Positions 7,069-14,088 of a stretch of 21,512 bases of DNA are shown one piece after another. The notes under the pieces were generated by a model that saw nothing but the letters and a program-made list of their open reading frames with translations, was not told the DNA's origin and made no database searches. The position numbers were made by a program, and so were the translations under genes. The DNA lies in contig JANXLW010000208.1 of NCBI GenBank assembly GCA_025354965.1, positions 1 to 21,512 on the forward strand, in the 5' to 3' direction. The stretch is from Betaproteobacteria bacterium (GTDB lineage Bacteria > Pseudomonadota > Gammaproteobacteria > Burkholderiales > Burkholderiaceae_C). Every line of letters begins with the position of its first letter. Positions within the stretch are counted from its first letter, which is position 1.

Positions 7069-8163
7069 TTAGAACTTGTGATAGACACCAACAGCCAGGT
7101 TGTCCGAGGTGCCGTTAACACCACTTGCGAGCCCGGTGGCGAAAGTGCTGGCGCCATCATTGTTCTTGACAGTCGCATAGGTTGCGTAAACTGTGGTGCG
7201 CTTGGACAAGGCGTAATCGACACCCAAACCGAACAAATCACCCGTTGTGTCAGCCGCACCAGACACACCCGTGTTCTTCGCAGCGTGAATATAGGAAGCC
7301 TTGAAAGTGGCGGCGCCCATCGGATACGATACACCAATCAGGTTGCTGTCGTTCTTGGGGGTGGCGGTGGAGTTAGCCGACTCTTCATGCGCATAAGTGT
7401 AGACCACCGTGGCAATGCCAAAGTTGTACGATGCACCCAAAGCACGAACCAGGTAGTCGCCACCGGTAGCCGAAGCCGCTTCATATTGCACTGACTGAGC
7501 GCCAGTGATAAACAGCGGGCCTGCGGTGTAATCCGCATAGATGGAGTAGCCGGAGCCGTTGTCATTGGCGCCAGCGCCACCTTGGGTATTCTCACCCATG
7601 AAATACTGCAGACCACCGGTAAAACCACCCATGTTAGGCGTGGTGTAAGTCACCATGTTGGACATATTGGTGGCGGGCTTACCGGCACCTAATTGATAGA
7701 ACATATTGGTCGCGTCAGCAGGGCCATTGGTGCCGAACACGTCAACTGATCCTTGACCGTGCAAGAACGAGCTGATGTATTCACGACCCAGATGCACTTC
7801 ACCGAAGCCGCCAACCAGACCAACGTAGGAATAGCGCTGGAAGTCCAGACCTTGCGAACCACCGACAGAAACGGCATTCCCAGCCTGGTTGTTGGTGTTG
7901 GATGCCTTGCCATTGCCGGAGTCATTAGCCAGACCGCCTTCAAGCTTGAAGACAGCTTTCAGACCGCCGCCCAGGTCTTCTTCGCCCTTAAAGCCAAGCT
8001 TGCTGGAGCCATATTGCGAATTGCCCATTTTGGAAGCGGTCAGGCCACCAGAGGCGGCCATGTAGTTGTACGAAGCGTCAACCGCGCCATACAGGGTCAC
8101 GGATTGAGCGGATGCAGCGCCAACGACTGCCAGGGCAGCCATAGCTACGAGGGTTTTTTTCAT
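7069..8163 (-). CDS. Outer-membrane porin, Gram-negative (Burkholderiales type)
   Basis: A 364-residue trimeric beta-barrel porin that lets small hydrophilic, usually anionic, solutes across the outer membrane. The start at 8163 is chosen because it gives a classical signal peptide, MKKTLVAMAALAVVGAASAQ (AxA cleavage after residue 19), and because GGAG lies about 10 bases upstream. The mature protein starts SVTLYGAVDAS, typical of the Omp32/Porin_4 family. The second half shows alternating aromatic strands, the LGREYISS region, and ends in VGVYHKF with the C-terminal Phe needed for BAM-dependent insertion. A strong terminator follows. The upstream leader (8164-8335) contains a hairpin and a palindrome. 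Confidence 0.95.
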   Translation of the reverse strand: MKKTLVAMAALAVVGAASAQSVTLYGAVDASYNYMAASGGLTASKMGNSQYGSSKLGFKGEEDLGGGLKAVFKLEGGLANDSGNGKASNTNNQAGNAVSVGGSQGLDFQRYSYVGLVGGFGEVHLGREYISSFLHGQGSVDVFGTNGPADATNMFYQLGAGKPATNMSNMVTYTTPNMGGFTGGLQYFMGENTQGGAGANDNGSGYSIYADYTAGPLFITGAQSVQYEAASATGGDYLVRALGASYNFGIATVVYTYAHEESANSTATPKNDSNLIGVSYPMGAATFKASYIHAAKNTGVSGAADTTGDLFGLGVDYALSKRTTVYATYATVKNNDGASTFATGLASGVNGTSDNLAVGVYHKF

Positions 8164-8222
8164 GTTAAATATTACTCCAAGGTTAAACATAGGGCGCCGG
8201 TTTGAGAGTCTCGGACCCCGGG

Positions 8223-8247
8223 CCAACCTCCTATTTCAGGAAGTTGG
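8223..8247. promoter_or_regulatory. Hairpin in the porin leader
   Basis: CCAACCTCCT (8223-8232) and AGGAAGTTGG (8238-8247) pair at 9 of 10 positions around a 5-base loop, 60-84 bases upstream of the porin ATG. If transcribed on the minus strand it is a stable 5' leader stem containing an AGGAGG tract. Its function is unknown. Confidence 0.4.
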
Positions 8248-8273
8248 GCTAATTGAACCAGACGGCACACGCC

Positions 8274-8309
8274 TTGGCAAAGAAAACACCCGTAAACTTT
8301 GGCAAAGTT
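8274..8309. promoter_or_regulatory. Palindrome and repeated 9-mer upstream of the porin
   Basis: AACTTTGGCAAAGTT (8295-8309) is a perfect 7+1+7 palindrome. Its core TTGGCAAAG is repeated exactly at 8274-8282, with 25 bases between starts. This resembles a pair of binding sites for a dimeric regulator in the region between the porin and the toxin-antitoxin remnant. No regulator can be named. Confidence 0.35.
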
Positions 8310-8334
8310 GGCGCTTTCGTTGTGGGCTTGCAAC

Positions 8335-8652
8335 ATGTTGAAACAGACAAGTTCACGTTTTGACGCATCGCGCGTCACCTCAGGGCAGGAACTGACGGTG
8401 ACGCCCGATGGCAAACCGGTTCTGAAATTATCGCCTTTGACTGCGATTGAACCGAGTTTGGCGGAACGTGAAGCACTGCTTGAAAAGCCTTTGTCGATCC
8501 GTATGACGCGCTCGATTGGCAAAAACTTTGAGCGCAGCGATGGCTACGACGATCAAGTTAAAGCGCTGGTCCATAGACACCAACATTCTGGTGTACGCAA
8601 CCGACCCCGACGCCCCGCTGGCGAAGCGGGAAATTGCGAAACAGCTGATTAA
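8335..8652 (+). pseudogene. Phd/YefM-like antitoxin remnant
   Basis: The central part SGQELTVTPDGKPVLKLSPL reads like the conserved strand region of Phd/YefM antitoxins (typically GEEhxITRxGKPVARLxP). The N-terminal DNA-binding part that should precede it is missing or very short: SSRFDAS is followed at once by RVTSGQ. After NFERSDGYDD the frame runs on into the next gene's sequence and ends only at 8652, so the natural stop also seems lost. Together with the PIN remnant that overlaps it, this was probably an antitoxin-toxin pair. The alternative, a complete but unusual antitoxin, cannot be excluded. Confidence 0.45.
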
Positions 8653-8790
8653 ACTCCTGAGCGAGATCAGGAGGGCTGCCAGCGGACTCGACGAATTCGT
8701 TGTAGTGGGGGAGTTTGTCGGCGCAGGGCCAGGGCGTCCCAGCCCGGACTGCGACAATCAAGCGCTAACCATTTTGTCGAATTGGAAACT
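8540..8790 (+). pseudogene. PIN-domain (VapC-like) toxin, truncated
   Basis: The frame from the ATG at 8540 starts MATTIKLKRWSIDTNILVYA, the classic N-terminus of PIN-domain ribonucleases with the first catalytic Asp in SIDTN. DPDAPLAKREIAKQLI follows, as in VapC relatives. A GEF motif (second acidic position) is also present, but the segment before it looks rearranged. The C-terminal half, with the last catalytic Asp residues, is absent: the frame runs into coq7 and stops at 8887. Full-length proteins are about 130-140 residues. The start overlaps the antitoxin-like frame, as in normal toxin-antitoxin operons. It is probably inactive. Confidence 0.6.
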
Positions 8791-8795
8791 GTGTG

Positions 8796-9413
8796 ATGGA
8801 CCTACTTCTAAGCACCGCCGACGCCGCCTTGCGCACTCTGTTTGCGACACCGCGCGCCAGCCGGACTTGCCCAACCCTGGCACATGAGGCTACCGACCTG
8901 TCGGCCGCCGAGAAGGCGCAAGCTGGCGCCCTGATGCGGGTCAACCATGTTGGCGAGATATGCGCCCAGGCGCTTTACACGGCGCAGGCATTTGCAACCC
9001 ACAACGACGCTCTGCGTGCCCATTTCACCCGGGCCAGTGCTGAAGAAACCGATCATCTGGCATGGACCGAGCAGCGCCTGAAAGAGCTAGGCGCGCACAA
9101 ATCGTTGCTGAATCCGTTGTGGTACGGCGCCGCCTTTGGGTTGGGCCTGCTGGCCGGGCGACTGGGCGACCGTTTAAGCCTGGGGTTTGTGGTGGAAACA
9201 GAAAACCAGGTGGAGGCGCATCTGCAGAGTCATCTATCAATGCTTCCCGCCAATGACCATGCCTCGCGCGCCATCGTGGCGCAAATGAAAGATGACGAGG
9301 CCCGCCATGCGCTCGATGCTCAAAAGGCCGGTGCTGCCGAGCTGCCGCAAGCGGTGAAGAAGCTCATGACCTTGGCCGCCAAGGTCATGACTACCGTGGC
9401 GCACCGGGTGTAA
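8796..9413 (+). CDS. coq7: Coq7-type 2-polyprenyl-3-methyl-6-methoxy-1,4-benzoquinone hydroxylase
   Basis: Di-iron monooxygenase that adds the C6 hydroxyl in ubiquinone biosynthesis; Coq7 replaces UbiF in many betaproteobacteria. It is a membrane-associated ferritin-like protein of 205 residues. Di-iron ligands are visible as E54 (VNHVGEICAQALY), E84 and H87 (SAEETDHLAW), E136 (VVETENQVEAH), and E168 and H171 (MKDDEARHAL). The hydrophobic stretch WYGAAFGLGLLAG (109-121) matches the membrane-contacting helix. ATG at 8796 is preferred over the adjacent GTG at 8793. The toxin remnant overlaps the 5' end in another frame, so the toxin decay may have created the present upstream region. Confidence 0.95.
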   Translation: MDLLLSTADAALRTLFATPRASRTCPTLAHEATDLSAAEKAQAGALMRVNHVGEICAQALYTAQAFATHNDALRAHFTRASAEETDHLAWTEQRLKELGAHKSLLNPLWYGAAFGLGLLAGRLGDRLSLGFVVETENQVEAHLQSHLSMLPANDHASRAIVAQMKDDEARHALDAQKAGAAELPQAVKKLMTLAAKVMTTVAHRV

Positions 9414-9424
9414 CTTGCATTCAA

Positions 9425-9480
9425 TGTCGTTGCGGGCTCGATCCGCAATCCATGGCTCCCCCATCGAGCCCGGGATGACA
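9425..9480. repeat. Palindromic extragenic element
   Basis: Arms 9425-9442 and 9463-9480 are inverted copies matching at 15 of 18 positions, including a perfect 10-base core CGGGCTCGAT/ATCGAGCCCG, around a 20-base loop. A smaller nested hairpin TTGCGG/CCGCAA (9430-9435, 9443-9448) is an alternative fold. It sits between the convergent ends of coq7 and the OsmC gene. Its TGTC...GACA ends and ATCCATGG centre resemble dispersed intergenic repeats of other bacteria. It may also act as a bidirectional terminator, though it has no T tract. Confidence 0.65.
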
Positions 9481-9491
9481 GGCAAAGACAA

Positions 9492-9941
9492 TCAAATCTC
9501 GATCAACTCAAAACTGGTACTGATGACGGCGGTCTTGGCCAGCATGACGCTGGCCGAGCAGTATTTCTCGTGGCTCATGGCAATGGCGCGCTCTACCGCG
9601 GTTGCGGGGATACCTTTGCCCGACACGGTGAAATGCATGTTGATGCGGGTAAACACCTTGGGATCCGCTGCGGCGCGCTCGGCAGTTAGCTTGACCGAGC
9701 AGCCGGTCACGTAGTGGCGACCGCGCTTCAAGATCAGCACCACGTCGTAAGCGGTGCAGCCCCCGGTGCCGGCCAAGACCGTTTCCAATGGGCGCGGTGC
9801 CAGGTTCAGACCACCATTTTCGGGTTTGTCGGCGTCCGGCGCACCGTCCATCACCAAGGTGTGGCCGCTACCCGTTTCGGCAACAAAACCCATGCCGGAG
9901 CGTGTCCCCAGTGCGCCGGTCCAACTGACTGTGCATTCCAT
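9492..9941 (-). CDS. OsmC family protein (peroxiredoxin-like)
   Basis: 149 residues, the usual length for the OsmC/Ohr superfamily. These proteins are small cytoplasmic thiol peroxidases that reduce organic hydroperoxides. Both redox cysteines are present: C62 in AGTGGCTAYDVV and C128 in EKYCSASVML. The segment LNLAPRPLETVLAG, which carries the family's substrate-site Arg, precedes the first Cys. It is nearer the YhfA-like OsmC branch than Ohr, judging by GGCTAYDVVLIL and HEKYCSASVML. It is convergent with coq7 across a palindromic element, and divergent from the YefM/RelE pair. Confidence 0.92.
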   Translation of the reverse strand: MECTVSWTGALGTRSGMGFVAETGSGHTLVMDGAPDADKPENGGLNLAPRPLETVLAGTGGCTAYDVVLILKRGRHYVTGCSVKLTAERAAADPKVFTRINMHFTVSGKGIPATAVERAIAMSHEKYCSASVMLAKTAVISTSFELIEI

Positions 9942-10091
9942 TTAATTTCCATCCTTTTCAACGAAGAACCGCTATTGTCAGTCCGGTACTTTGCCGAAAC
10001 GCCAAGCAAGCACCGAGGCGCCGGCAAGTTGGGCGAATTGCTGTGACAAAACCTGTTGCCCTGAAGGTATGCTCATTAATAGATGCTATAT

Positions 10092-10129
10092 TTGACACTT
10101 ATTAAGACTTCTTTTTAGTTACTCAGGAG
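10092..10129 (+). promoter_or_regulatory. Candidate -35 box and strong ribosome binding site of the YefM/RelE operon
   Basis: A perfect TTGACA lies at 10092-10097 in an AT-rich stretch. The region 17 bases on (TTAGTT) is a poor -10. AGGAGG at 10124-10129, 5 bases before the ATG, is a strong Shine-Dalgarno sequence. Only the ribosome binding site is secure. Confidence 0.4.
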
Positions 10130-10134
10130 GCATC

Positions 10135-10380
10135 ATGGAGCCCGTTCTTTCTCATTTCACAGTCAGTGTGACTGAACTCAAACGCAACTATGCCGACATT
10201 CTCAAGCAGGCCGATGATGCGCCGATTGCCGTGCTCAACCACAATCGTCCTGAGGCCTATTTGCTGCCAGCCGGTCATTACGAGCGTTTGATGGCCCACG
10301 TTGAAGACCTGGAGGACGTGAAGCTGGTGCGCGAACGCGCCAACGGACCGTTTGTGGAAGTCGATTTTGATGCGCTATAA
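10135..10380 (+). CDS. Phd/YefM-family antitoxin
   Basis: 81-residue antitoxin of a type II toxin-antitoxin pair. The N-terminal FTVSVTELKRNYADILKQAD and the strand DAPIAVLNHNRPEAYLLPAGHYERL are the Phd/YefM DNA-binding fold, which also mediates autorepression. The C-terminal acidic tail (EDLEDVKLVRERANGPFVEV) is the toxin-neutralising segment. A perfect AGGAGG precedes the ATG. The last 11 bases overlap the toxin start, giving translational coupling in the usual antitoxin-first order. Confidence 0.92.
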   Translation: MEPVLSHFTVSVTELKRNYADILKQADDAPIAVLNHNRPEAYLLPAGHYERLMAHVEDLEDVKLVRERANGPFVEVDFDAL

Positions 10381-10654
10381 GCTTCGCTTTCATGAAATTG
10401 CTTTGCGGGAATGGCAACAATTGGACGGCAGCGTTCGAGAGCCGCTGAAGAAAAAACTGGCTGAGCGCCTGGAGTTTCCCCGTGTCCCCTCGGCGGCGCT
10501 GCATGGCATGAGCGACTGCTACAAAATCAAGCTTCTGAGTGTCGGCTACAGACTGATTTACCGCGTCGACGATTCGGAAATTTTTGTGACCGTCATCGCC
10601 ACCGGAAAACGCGACAAGAACAAGATATTCCGCACCGCCCAGCAACGCTTGTAA
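10370..10654 (+). CDS. RelE-family toxin (ribosome-dependent mRNA interferase)
   Basis: 94 residues, starting MRYKLRFHEIALREWQQLDG. It lines up without gaps against E. coli RelE as I recall it, including VREPLKKKL, DCYKIKLLSVGYRLIYRV and VIATGKRDKN. RelE cuts mRNA in the ribosomal A site. Of the E. coli catalytic positions, R61 and R81 are kept, but R45 is His and Y87 is Phe here. The ATG at 10370 is chosen over upstream in-frame starts because it overlaps the antitoxin end by 11 bases and matches the family start. Whether the toxin is fully active is uncertain. Confidence 0.9.
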   Translation: MRYKLRFHEIALREWQQLDGSVREPLKKKLAERLEFPRVPSAALHGMSDCYKIKLLSVGYRLIYRVDDSEIFVTVIATGKRDKNKIFRTAQQRL

Positions 10655-10690
10655 GTTGCTTCAGACCAAGCTCACAATCATTCAATCCTT

Positions 10691-12262
10691 ATGCCGATCA
10701 CCACTCGAACCAAGTCGCTCAAACCCGCCGACTACCTGAAGAAGATTCTGACTGCCCGCGTTTACGACGTGGCGCTGGAGACACCCCTGGAGCCCGCCAA
10801 AGCCTTAAGCCGGCGCCTGCACAACACGGTGCTGCTCAAGCGCGAAGACCAGCAACCGGTGCACAGCTTCAAGCTGCGCGGTGCTTACAACAAGATGGCG
10901 CACCTGAGCCCCGAGCAGTTGCAAAAGGGCGTTATTTGCGCCTCGGCCGGCAACCATGCGCAGGGCGTGGCGCTGAGTGCCCAGAAACTGGGTTCGCGCG
11001 CCGTCATCGTGATGCCGACCACCACTCCGCAAGTCAAGATCGATGCCGTGCGCGCTTTTGGCGGCGAGGTGGTGCTGCATGGCGACAGCTATTCCGATGC
11101 CTACACGTTTGCCGCAGCGCTGGAGAAGGAGCAGGGCCTGACCTTTGTGCACCCTTTTGACGACCCGGACGTGATTGCCGGCCAGGGCACCATTGCCATG
11201 GAAATTCTGCGCCAGTTGCAAGGCCATGGCTCGAACCGGCTCGACGCCATCTTTGTGGCGATTGGCGGCGGCGGCTTGATCTCCGGGGTAGCCAACTACA
11301 TCAAGGCGGTGCGCCCGGAGATCAAGGTCATTGGCGTGCAGATGAACGACTCCGACGCCATGACGCAGTCGGTCACGGCCAACAAACGCGTTACGCTGGC
11401 GGATGTCGGTCTGTTCTCCGACGGCACGGCGGTGAAACTGGTGGGCGAGGAGACGTTTCGCATCTCACGCAAACTGGTCGACGAGTTCATGCTGGTTGAC
11501 ACCGACGCCGTATGTGCTGCCATCAAGGATGTGTTTGTCGACACCCGCAGCATCGTCGAGCCGGCCGGTGCTCTGGCCGTGGCCGCCATCAAGCAGTATG
11601 TGGCCAGCCACAAGACCAAAGGCGAAACCTACGCTGCCATTTTGTGCGGTGCCAACATGAACTTTGACCGTCTGCGCTTTGTCGCCGAGCGCGCCGAGGT
11701 GGGAGAAGAGCGCGAAGCGCTATTTGCCGTCACCATTCCGGAAGAGCGTGGCAGCTTCAAGCGTTTCTGCGAACTGATCGGCGATCTGCCTGGTGGCTCG
11801 CGCAACGTGACGGAGTTCAATTACCGCATCAGCGACTCGGCCAGTGCCCACGTGTTTGTGGGCCTGACGACGCATGGCAAAGGTGAGTCCACCCGGATCG
11901 CCGCCAACTTCACCAAACACCGTTTTGAGGCACTGGATTTGACGCACGACGAGCTGGCGAAAGAGCACATACGCCACATGGTCGGCGGCCGCTCAACGCT
12001 GGCACAAGATGAACGCCTGCTGCGTTTCGTCTTTCCAGAGCGGCCCGGTGCATTGCTTAAATTTTTGAGTCTGATGCGCCCAGGCTGGAATATCACGCTG
12101 TTTCACTACCGCAATCAAGGTGCCGACTACGGTCGAATCCTGGTCGGACTGCAGGTGCCAACAACCGACAGCGTGGCCTTCGACAAATTCCTGCTGACGC
12201 TAGGTTACCCGTTTGTGGAAGAGACCGGCAACCCGGTCTACCGGATGTTCTTGCAGTCATGA
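10691..12262 (+). CDS. ilvA: Threonine ammonia-lyase (threonine deaminase), biosynthetic
   Basis: PLP enzyme converting threonine to 2-oxobutanoate, the first step of isoleucine synthesis, in the cytoplasm. It has 523 residues, close to E. coli IlvA (514). The catalytic domain shows the PLP lysine in HSFKLRGAYNK (K61), SAGNHAQGVA (85-94) and the phosphate loop IGGGGLISG (191-199). Residues ~330-523 are two ACT-like regulatory subdomains (starting FAVTIPEERGSF and LRFVFPERPGAL), so feedback control by isoleucine/valine is expected. The stop overlaps the ATG of the 5'-nucleotidase gene by 4 bases, so the two are translationally coupled. Confidence 0.97.
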   Translation: MPITTRTKSLKPADYLKKILTARVYDVALETPLEPAKALSRRLHNTVLLKREDQQPVHSFKLRGAYNKMAHLSPEQLQKGVICASAGNHAQGVALSAQKLGSRAVIVMPTTTPQVKIDAVRAFGGEVVLHGDSYSDAYTFAAALEKEQGLTFVHPFDDPDVIAGQGTIAMEILRQLQGHGSNRLDAIFVAIGGGGLISGVANYIKAVRPEIKVIGVQMNDSDAMTQSVTANKRVTLADVGLFSDGTAVKLVGEETFRISRKLVDEFMLVDTDAVCAAIKDVFVDTRSIVEPAGALAVAAIKQYVASHKTKGETYAAILCGANMNFDRLRFVAERAEVGEEREALFAVTIPEERGSFKRFCELIGDLPGGSRNVTEFNYRISDSASAHVFVGLTTHGKGESTRIAANFTKHRFEALDLTHDELAKEHIRHMVGGRSTLAQDERLLRFVFPERPGALLKFLSLMRPGWNITLFHYRNQGADYGRILVGLQVPTTDSVAFDKFLLTLGYPFVEETGNPVYRMFLQS

Positions 12263-13182
12263 GCGTCTCGCTCGACGGCAAGCTGGTGGTGGCGATTTCA
12301 AGCCGCGCGCTGTTTGACTTTGAAGAAGAAAACCAGGTCTTTGAGCAGAGCGACGACCGTGCCTACATGGCGCTGCAACTGCAGCGGTTGGACGTGCCGG
12401 CCAAGCCGGGTGTGGCGTTTTCACTGGTGAAGAAGTTGCTGGCCTTCAACCGTACCGGGCTTGAACCGACAACCGTTCGAGCCGAGCCGGTGGAGGTGGT
12501 GATCCTCTCGCGCAACGATCCGGTGTCGGGCATGCGGGTGTTCCGCTCGGCCCAGCACTACGGTTTGCCAATCCAGCGCGGCAGTTTTACGCGCGGACAG
12601 TCACCCTGGCGTTACCTCAAACCCCTGCACGCCAACCTGTTTTTGAGCACCCATTTGAGCGATGTGCGAGCGGCTCTGGGGGCAGGCGTGCCAGCCGCGC
12701 AGGTATACCCAAAATCGGCTCATGCGGGCAACGCCTATCCGAATGAGGTGCGCATTGCCTTCGACGGCGATGCCGTGCTGTTCAGCGATGAAGCCGAGCG
12801 GGTCTATCAGGCCGAGGGTTTGCAGGCTTTTCAGAAACACGAACAGGACAAGGCGCAGCAGCCGCTGTTGGCCGGCCCCTTCAAACCACTGCTGGCAGCA
12901 CTGCAACGCCTGCAACAAGAAGGCACACCAGCCATGTGTATTCGCACCGCACTGGTAACGGCGCGCAGTGCGCCGGCACACGAACGCGCCATTCGGACCT
13001 TGATGAACTGGAACATCGAGGTCGACGAAGCGATGTTTCTCGGTGGCCTGGCCAAAGGCGAATTTCTGCGCGAGTTCGAACCCGATTTCTTTTTTGACGA
13101 CCAGACCGGTCACGTCGATTCGGCGTCAAAGCATGTTCCATCAGGTCATGTGGCCAGTGGCGTCTCCAACCCGTCTTCGTAA
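12259..13182 (+). CDS. Cytosolic 5'-nucleotidase, NT5C1 type
   Basis: 307 residues of the family named after mammalian cytosolic 5'-nucleotidase 1 (Pfam 5-nucleotidase), which dephosphorylates nucleoside monophosphates. Characteristic blocks: LVVAISSRALFDFEEEN (9-25), VVILSRNDPVSGMRVF (80-95), the HAD-like IAFDGDAVLFSDEAERVYQ (166-184), LVTARSAPAHERAIRTL (232-248), FLGGLAKGEFL (260-270) and the terminal FFFDDQ (277-282). The last ~25 residues after the conserved core are low-complexity. The ATG overlaps the ilvA stop (ATGA), a link between amino-acid and nucleotide metabolism genes that may just be operon economy. Confidence 0.88.
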   Translation: MSVSLDGKLVVAISSRALFDFEEENQVFEQSDDRAYMALQLQRLDVPAKPGVAFSLVKKLLAFNRTGLEPTTVRAEPVEVVILSRNDPVSGMRVFRSAQHYGLPIQRGSFTRGQSPWRYLKPLHANLFLSTHLSDVRAALGAGVPAAQVYPKSAHAGNAYPNEVRIAFDGDAVLFSDEAERVYQAEGLQAFQKHEQDKAQQPLLAGPFKPLLAALQRLQQEGTPAMCIRTALVTARSAPAHERAIRTLMNWNIEVDEAMFLGGLAKGEFLREFEPDFFFDDQTGHVDSASKHVPSGHVASGVSNPSS

Positions 13183-13268
13183 GCCTTGCAGACCCATAAG
13201 CGCTTTCTTTGCAACGTGATTTGCTGTTTGGGCGTGTCAGTCTAGGGAAAACCCGTATAGTTCTGGCC

Positions 13269-14000
13269 ATGGTTGAAACAAAAGCCCTGATTAAAGCATC
13301 GCTGGAAGCGGGCAAGGACTTGTTGCGTCATCCTGCTCATGGCACGGGATCATCGTCTGGAGCAAAAGCGCCAAGTGTTCTGGTGCCGATCCGCTCGCTG
13401 GGGGTCAATCACCGTGGGCGCATCGCCAAGCATTTGATGGCGCTTGAACCGCAAGACCGCTATTTGCGTTTTGGCTTTGCCGCCAGTGACGAACAGATTC
13501 AGCGTTATGCGGATAGCCTGAATTTTGAGCGCGATGAAATTTTTGGCATCTACAACCGTCGCCTTGAGCTAATCGCCATGGCGCATCTGGCATTTTCAGT
13601 TGATCCCGATCTGTCTGCTTGCGCCGAATTTGGCGTCTCCGTGTTGCAATCGGTGCGCGGGCGTGGCTATGGCGCCCGGCTCTTTGATCGCGCCGCCGTA
13701 CACGCTCGCAACGAAGGCGTGAGCCGGATGTTCATTCATGCCTTGAGCGAGAACACCGCCATGCTGAAAATTGCCCGCAATGCCGGCGCCACGGTCGAGA
13801 GGGACGGCTCAGAGTCGGAGGCCCATCTGTATCTGCCGCCAGCCACCCTCGATAGCCGTTTGACCGAGTTGCTGGCAGAGCAGGTGGCGCAGGCTGACTA
13901 TCGGGTCAAGACGCAGGTCAAGCAGTTCTGGGACTTTTTGGCCGAGGTGCAGGCGGTCCGTCGCGACGTGCGGCAAGCGCAGCGAAACATCCCCAAGTGA
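13269..14000 (+). CDS. GNAT family N-acetyltransferase
   Basis: 243 residues. The GNAT core lies at about 50-180: LVPIRSLGVNHRGRIAKHLM, then LEPQDRYLRFGFA, then the acetyl-CoA loop SVRGRGYGARLFDRA (Q/R-x-x-G-x-G/A motif) and SENTAMLKIARNAGA. About 60 residues after the core (TLDSRLTELLAEQVAQADYR onward) form a helical tail not needed for the fold. The substrate is unknown. ATG at 13269 is chosen over a TTG at 13209, which would add 20 residues of poor composition; neither has a clear ribosome binding site. It is followed by a hairpin. Confidence 0.85.
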   Translation: MVETKALIKASLEAGKDLLRHPAHGTGSSSGAKAPSVLVPIRSLGVNHRGRIAKHLMALEPQDRYLRFGFAASDEQIQRYADSLNFERDEIFGIYNRRLELIAMAHLAFSVDPDLSACAEFGVSVLQSVRGRGYGARLFDRAAVHARNEGVSRMFIHALSENTAMLKIARNAGATVERDGSESEAHLYLPPATLDSRLTELLAEQVAQADYRVKTQVKQFWDFLAEVQAVRRDVRQAQRNIPK

Positions 14001-14004
14001 GGCT

Positions 14005-14025
14005 GTTGCGCCAGCCTGGCGCAAC
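14005..14025. terminator. Stem-loop after the acetyltransferase gene
   Basis: GTTGCGCCA (14005-14013) and TGGCGCAAC (14017-14025) form a perfect 9-base stem with a 3-base loop, 4 bases after the stop. No T tract follows, so it may be an attenuating or RNA-stabilising structure rather than a full intrinsic terminator. Confidence 0.45.
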
Positions 14026-14088
14026 GAAGTTGTCGCAATCCGCTATCCTTGAGGCTCTACAACAACCGCATGTCCTGCTCTCCTGACT

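Noticed and set aside
8164..8226. Porin start at 8226, giving 21 more residues
   Set aside because: The extension has no signal-peptide character and would bury the MKKTLVAMAALAVVG signal sequence; GGAG is placed correctly for 8163.
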